A stretch of 17,223 nucleotides of DNA from SIG440 sp045532055. GTDB lineage: Bacteria; Bacillota; Clostridia; Monoglobales; Monoglobaceae. Below, piece after piece: positions 14,548-17,223 of this stretch. The stretch covers positions 1-17,223 of the forward strand of contig JAZSFF010000011.1 of the NCBI GenBank assembly GCA_045532055.1, given 5' to 3'. The position numbers were made by a program, and so were the translations under genes. The notes below the pieces were generated by a model. That model had not been told where the DNA came from. It ran no database searches and saw only the letters and a list, made by a program, of their open reading frames with translations. The first letter of the stretch is position 1, and each line of letters begins with the position of its first letter.

Positions 14548-14591
14548 GACATCGCCTCCTGACTTTTTTGGCACTTTTCTGCTTTAAAAAG

Positions 14592-16367
14592 TTATTTCTC
14601 GTCCTTGATGTCTATTTTTATGCCCAATTCCTTAAGCTGTGCCTCATCAACCACATCGGGGGAGTTGGACATAAGTTCTGATGCGTTCTGCACCTTGGGG
14701 AAAGCAACAACATCACGCAGGCTGTCCGCACCGCACATAATCATCGCAATTCTGTCAAGTCCTATACCCATGCCGCCGTGGGGAGCAGCACCGTATTTGT
14801 ATGCCTCAACCAAAAATCCGAATTTTGCTGCAATTTCTTCTTCTGTAAGTCCCAACGCCTTAAACATCTTTTGCTGAAGTTCATAATCATTTATACGGAT
14901 TGAGCCGCTTGAAAGTTCTGTGCCGTTAAGCACCAAATCGTATGCCTTTGCTGTAACCTTTTCGGGATTGCTTTCAAGATATTGAATACAATCATCTTCC
15001 GGCATTGTGAATGGATGATGCATTGCAACGTAAGTTTTTGAATCCTCGTCATATTCAAAGAATGGGAACTGTGTTACCCAAAGGAAGTTGAAACCATCCT
15101 TTATTATATCAAGCTGTTTTGCAACCTTGAGACGCAGTGCGCCAAGTGTTGAAAGTGTAGTGCTGTTTTTGTCCGCAACGATAAATACAACGTCACCTTT
15201 TTCCGCTCCGCACTTTTCTATGATTGCATTAAGCTCGTCCTCTGTCATGAACTTTGCAAATGAGCAGTTTGGCACATCCTCCACCCATCTGATATAGGCG
15301 AGACCCTTTGCCCCTATGCCACGAACATATTCTGTAAGTTTGTCAATCTCTTTTCGGGTCAGAGTGCCTGCTGCGTTTTTTGCACAGATAGCACGTACCG
15401 AACCACCATTTTCAATAGCTGATGTAAATACCCCAAACCCACAACTTTTCACCAAGTCTGTAAGGTCGCATATTTCCATACCAAAACGGGTATCAGGCTT
15501 GTCGGAACCATAACGCTCCATAGCATCCTTGTAGGTAATTCTTGGAAGAGGTGTGGGAATGTCCACGCCAAGAACATCCTTAAAGAGTCTTTTCACAAAG
15601 CCCTCGCCCATTTCCAAAATATCCTCAACATCAACAAATGACATCTCAAGGTCAATTTGGGTGAATTCAGGCTGTCTGTCTGCTCTCAAATCCTCGTCAC
15701 GGAAACATCTTGCAAGCTGAATATATCTGTCAAAACCTGAAATCATAAGCAACTGCTTATAAATCTGAGGTGACTGGGGAAGTGCATAGAACTTGCCGTT
15801 GTGGATACGTGACGGGATGATATAGTCACGCGCACCCTCGGGGGTCGACTTTATCATCATCGGTGTCTCGATTTCGATGAAACCATTTTCTTCAAAATAG
15901 TCTCTTGCGCTCTTTGCAATCTTGCTTCTTGTGATAATATTGTCCTGAAGCGGTCCGCGTCTCAAATCAAGATAACGGTATTTAAGACGAAGTTCTTCAT
16001 TTACGTTTGTCTTGTCTGTGATTTCAAAGGGTGTTGTCTGTGCCTTTGCCAGAATTCTCAGGTCATCAACAAAAATTTCGATGCCGCCTGTCTTGATGGC
16101 ATCATTCTTGCTTTCTCTTTCTCTTACCACGCCTTTTGCCATAAGAACATATTCACTGTGGCATGATGCTGCTTTTTCAAAAACTGCCTTGTCGGTGGTT
16201 TCATCAAAGGCAAGCTGCACAATGCCTGTTCTGTCCCTTAAATCTATAAAAATCAAAGTTCCCATATCACGGATTTTCTGGACATAGCCGCCAACCACAA
16301 CAGTTTTGCCTACGCCCTCTGTTTCTCCGCAATAATTGGTTCTCTTTAAACCTTTCATTGTATCCAT
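14592..16367 (-). CDS. aspS: Aspartyl-tRNA synthetase (bacterial type)
   Basis: This enzyme charges tRNA(Asp). It is a class IIb synthetase of 591 residues. The N-terminal OB-fold anticodon domain (about 20-105) contains GYVQKIRDMGTLIFIDLRDR. The catalytic core has LRLKYRYLDLRR and PQSPQIYKQLLMISGFDRY. Motif 2 is at 219-241 (ARCFRDEDLRADRQPEFTQ), and motif 3 is GMGIGLDRIAMIMCG near the C-terminus. A bacterial GAD insertion lies between motifs 2 and 3. The ATG at 16367 immediately follows the hisS stop (TAAATG), and the ribosome site GGGGAGG lies in the last hisS codons, so the two genes are translationally coupled. With GatB encoded nearby, the enzyme might also make Asp-tRNA(Asn); the sequence alone does not settle this. 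Confidence 0.97.
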   Translation of the reverse strand: MDTMKGLKRTNYCGETEGVGKTVVVGGYVQKIRDMGTLIFIDLRDRTGIVQLAFDETTDKAVFEKAASCHSEYVLMAKGVVRERESKNDAIKTGGIEIFVDDLRILAKAQTTPFEITDKTNVNEELRLKYRYLDLRRGPLQDNIITRSKIAKSARDYFEENGFIEIETPMMIKSTPEGARDYIIPSRIHNGKFYALPQSPQIYKQLLMISGFDRYIQLARCFRDEDLRADRQPEFTQIDLEMSFVDVEDILEMGEGFVKRLFKDVLGVDIPTPLPRITYKDAMERYGSDKPDTRFGMEICDLTDLVKSCGFGVFTSAIENGGSVRAICAKNAAGTLTRKEIDKLTEYVRGIGAKGLAYIRWVEDVPNCSFAKFMTEDELNAIIEKCGAEKGDVVFIVADKNSTTLSTLGALRLKVAKQLDIIKDGFNFLWVTQFPFFEYDEDSKTYVAMHHPFTMPEDDCIQYLESNPEKVTAKAYDLVLNGTELSSGSIRINDYELQQKMFKALGLTEEEIAAKFGFLVEAYKYGAAPHGGMGIGLDRIAMIMCGADSLRDVVAFPKVQNASELMSNSPDVVDEAQLKELGIKIDIKDEK

Positions 16368-17223
16368 TTACTTTGCCTCCCCTTTTATATTTTTGCAGAT
16401 ATCCTCTGCTGTCAGGGAAACCTTTTTTGTTTCACCTGTACTCATATCTTTAAGTATTGCCTTATTATTGGCAATCTCATCATCACCGATTACAACGCTG
16501 TGCTGCGATGAAAGCTTGTCAGCATACTTCATCTGTGCCTTAAGACTTCTGCCGCACAAGTCCTGCTCTGCATGAACGCCTGCACATCTTAAGTCAAAAA
16601 TCAGCTTTTGTGCCAATCTTTCAGCAGCATCACCCATGGTTGCAACAAAAAGCTGTGGAGCACTCTCAATCTCTGCTGCATCCCCTTGCTGTGCTTTAAG
16701 TACAAGAATAAGTCTTTCAAGTCCTGCAGCAAAGCCAATGCCATCGGCGGGTTTGCCACCCAGTTCCTCAACCAGTCCGCTGTAACGACCTCCACCGCAA
16801 ACTGTGGACTGTGCACCCAGACAATCTGAAACAAATTCAAACACCGTCTTGGTATAATAGTCAAGACCTCTTACAATATCGGGGTTGACTGTATATTCAA
16901 TGCCCATGTTGTCAAGGCGTTCTTTAGTATCTTCAAAATGTGTATGACACTCTTCGCAGAGATAGTCCACCATTTTTGGTGCCTTTTCTGCAATTTTGCT
17001 GCAAATTTCAGATTTGCAATCTATGATTCGCATTGGGTTTTTCTCCAGCCTTTCAAGGCATGTGGGACAAAGCTGGTCTTTATATTCCTCAAAGTATGCC
17101 CTGAGCTTCTGATTGTATTCCTTTTTACAAACAGGACAGCCTATGCTGTTTATGTTAAGCTTTATTCCCTTGAGGTTAAGTTCAGAAAGGAACATATGTG
17201 CCAGAGATATAACCTCTGCGTCC
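16368..17223 (-). CDS. hisS: Histidyl-tRNA synthetase, 5' part missing
   Basis: This enzyme charges tRNA(His). The frame stays open to the window edge, reading DAEVISLAHMFLSEL, so the ATG at 17195 is internal and the true start lies beyond the window. About 284 residues of a protein of roughly 415-430 are present. Visible parts are GIKLNINSIGCPVC and a cysteine-rich insertion with C-x2-C pairs. The histidine motif RGLDYYTKTVFEF follows, then GGGRYSGLVEELGG, and motif 3 as IGFAAGLERL. The C-terminal anticodon-binding domain includes LFVATMGDAAERLAQKLIFDLR. Motifs 1 and 2 are upstream, outside the window. It heads the visible part of the operon and abuts aspS, the common Firmicutes hisS-aspS pair. 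Confidence 0.96.
   Translation of the reverse strand, partial: DAEVISLAHMFLSELNLKGIKLNINSIGCPVCKKEYNQKLRAYFEEYKDQLCPTCLERLEKNPMRIIDCKSEICSKIAEKAPKMVDYLCEECHTHFEDTKERLDNMGIEYTVNPDIVRGLDYYTKTVFEFVSDCLGAQSTVCGGGRYSGLVEELGGKPADGIGFAAGLERLILVLKAQQGDAAEIESAPQLFVATMGDAAERLAQKLIFDLRCAGVHAEQDLCGRSLKAQMKYADKLSSQHSVVIGDDEIANNKAILKDMSTGETKKVSLTAEDICKNIKGEAK

Noticed and set aside
1..17223. CRISPR arrays, insertion sequences, tRNA or rRNA genes, phage genes
   Set aside because: No regular repeat-spacer pattern, transposase-like frame, terminal inverted repeats or recognisable stable RNA gene was seen; gene density is high and gaps are short.

Overview
The window looks like chromosomal DNA from an endospore-forming member of the Clostridia (Firmicutes/Bacillota). 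The evidence is a complete spoIIA operon (spoIIAA, spoIIAB, sigF), a GatCAB amidotransferase subunit, an S-layer-homology protein, a BlaI/BlaR1-type pair, and AT-rich intergenic DNA with strong GGAGG ribosome sites and U-tailed terminators. I cannot name the species. All genes except gatB at the left edge lie on the minus strand. Both edges cut a gene: gatB lacks its 5' end and hisS lacks its 5' half.

Layout from left to right. (1) 1-1144: 3' part of gatB (+), converging on the minus-strand genes at a shared bidirectional terminator. (2) 1201-3805: a three-gene minus-strand module, BlaI-like repressor -> BlaR1-like M56 membrane protease -> small secreted SLH protein. It is driven by a sigma-A promoter overlapped by two BlaI-type TACA-n2-TGTA palindromes. 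(3) 3836-6180: a cysteine-rich small protein plus ligA, with a near-consensus promoter in front and a terminator behind. (4) 6189-7500: a membrane-anchored PP2C-fold protein that has lost most of the metal-binding aspartates, with its own sigma-A-type promoter. (5) 7575-9171: spoIIAA-spoIIAB-sigF, preceded by a SigH-like promoter. (6) 9209-17223: an operon-like run hisS-aspS-DUF4340-tyrS-valS ending in a strong terminator. No T-box leader is visible in it.

How the genes work together. SpoIIAA, SpoIIAB and SigF form the forespore anti-anti-sigma/anti-sigma/sigma switch, in which SpoIIAA must be dephosphorylated by a PP2C phosphatase (SpoIIE). Directly downstream lies a PP2C-like protein that is probably catalytically dead and has a vegetative-type promoter; this is the most intriguing item in the window. 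The BlaI/BlaR1/SLH module is the second: a derepressible circuit whose sensor carries no penicillin-binding domain and whose third gene is a cell-surface protein rather than a beta-lactamase. The rest is housekeeping (translation and DNA ligation). Several start codons were moved inward from the longest open frame because a good ribosome site points to the internal start.
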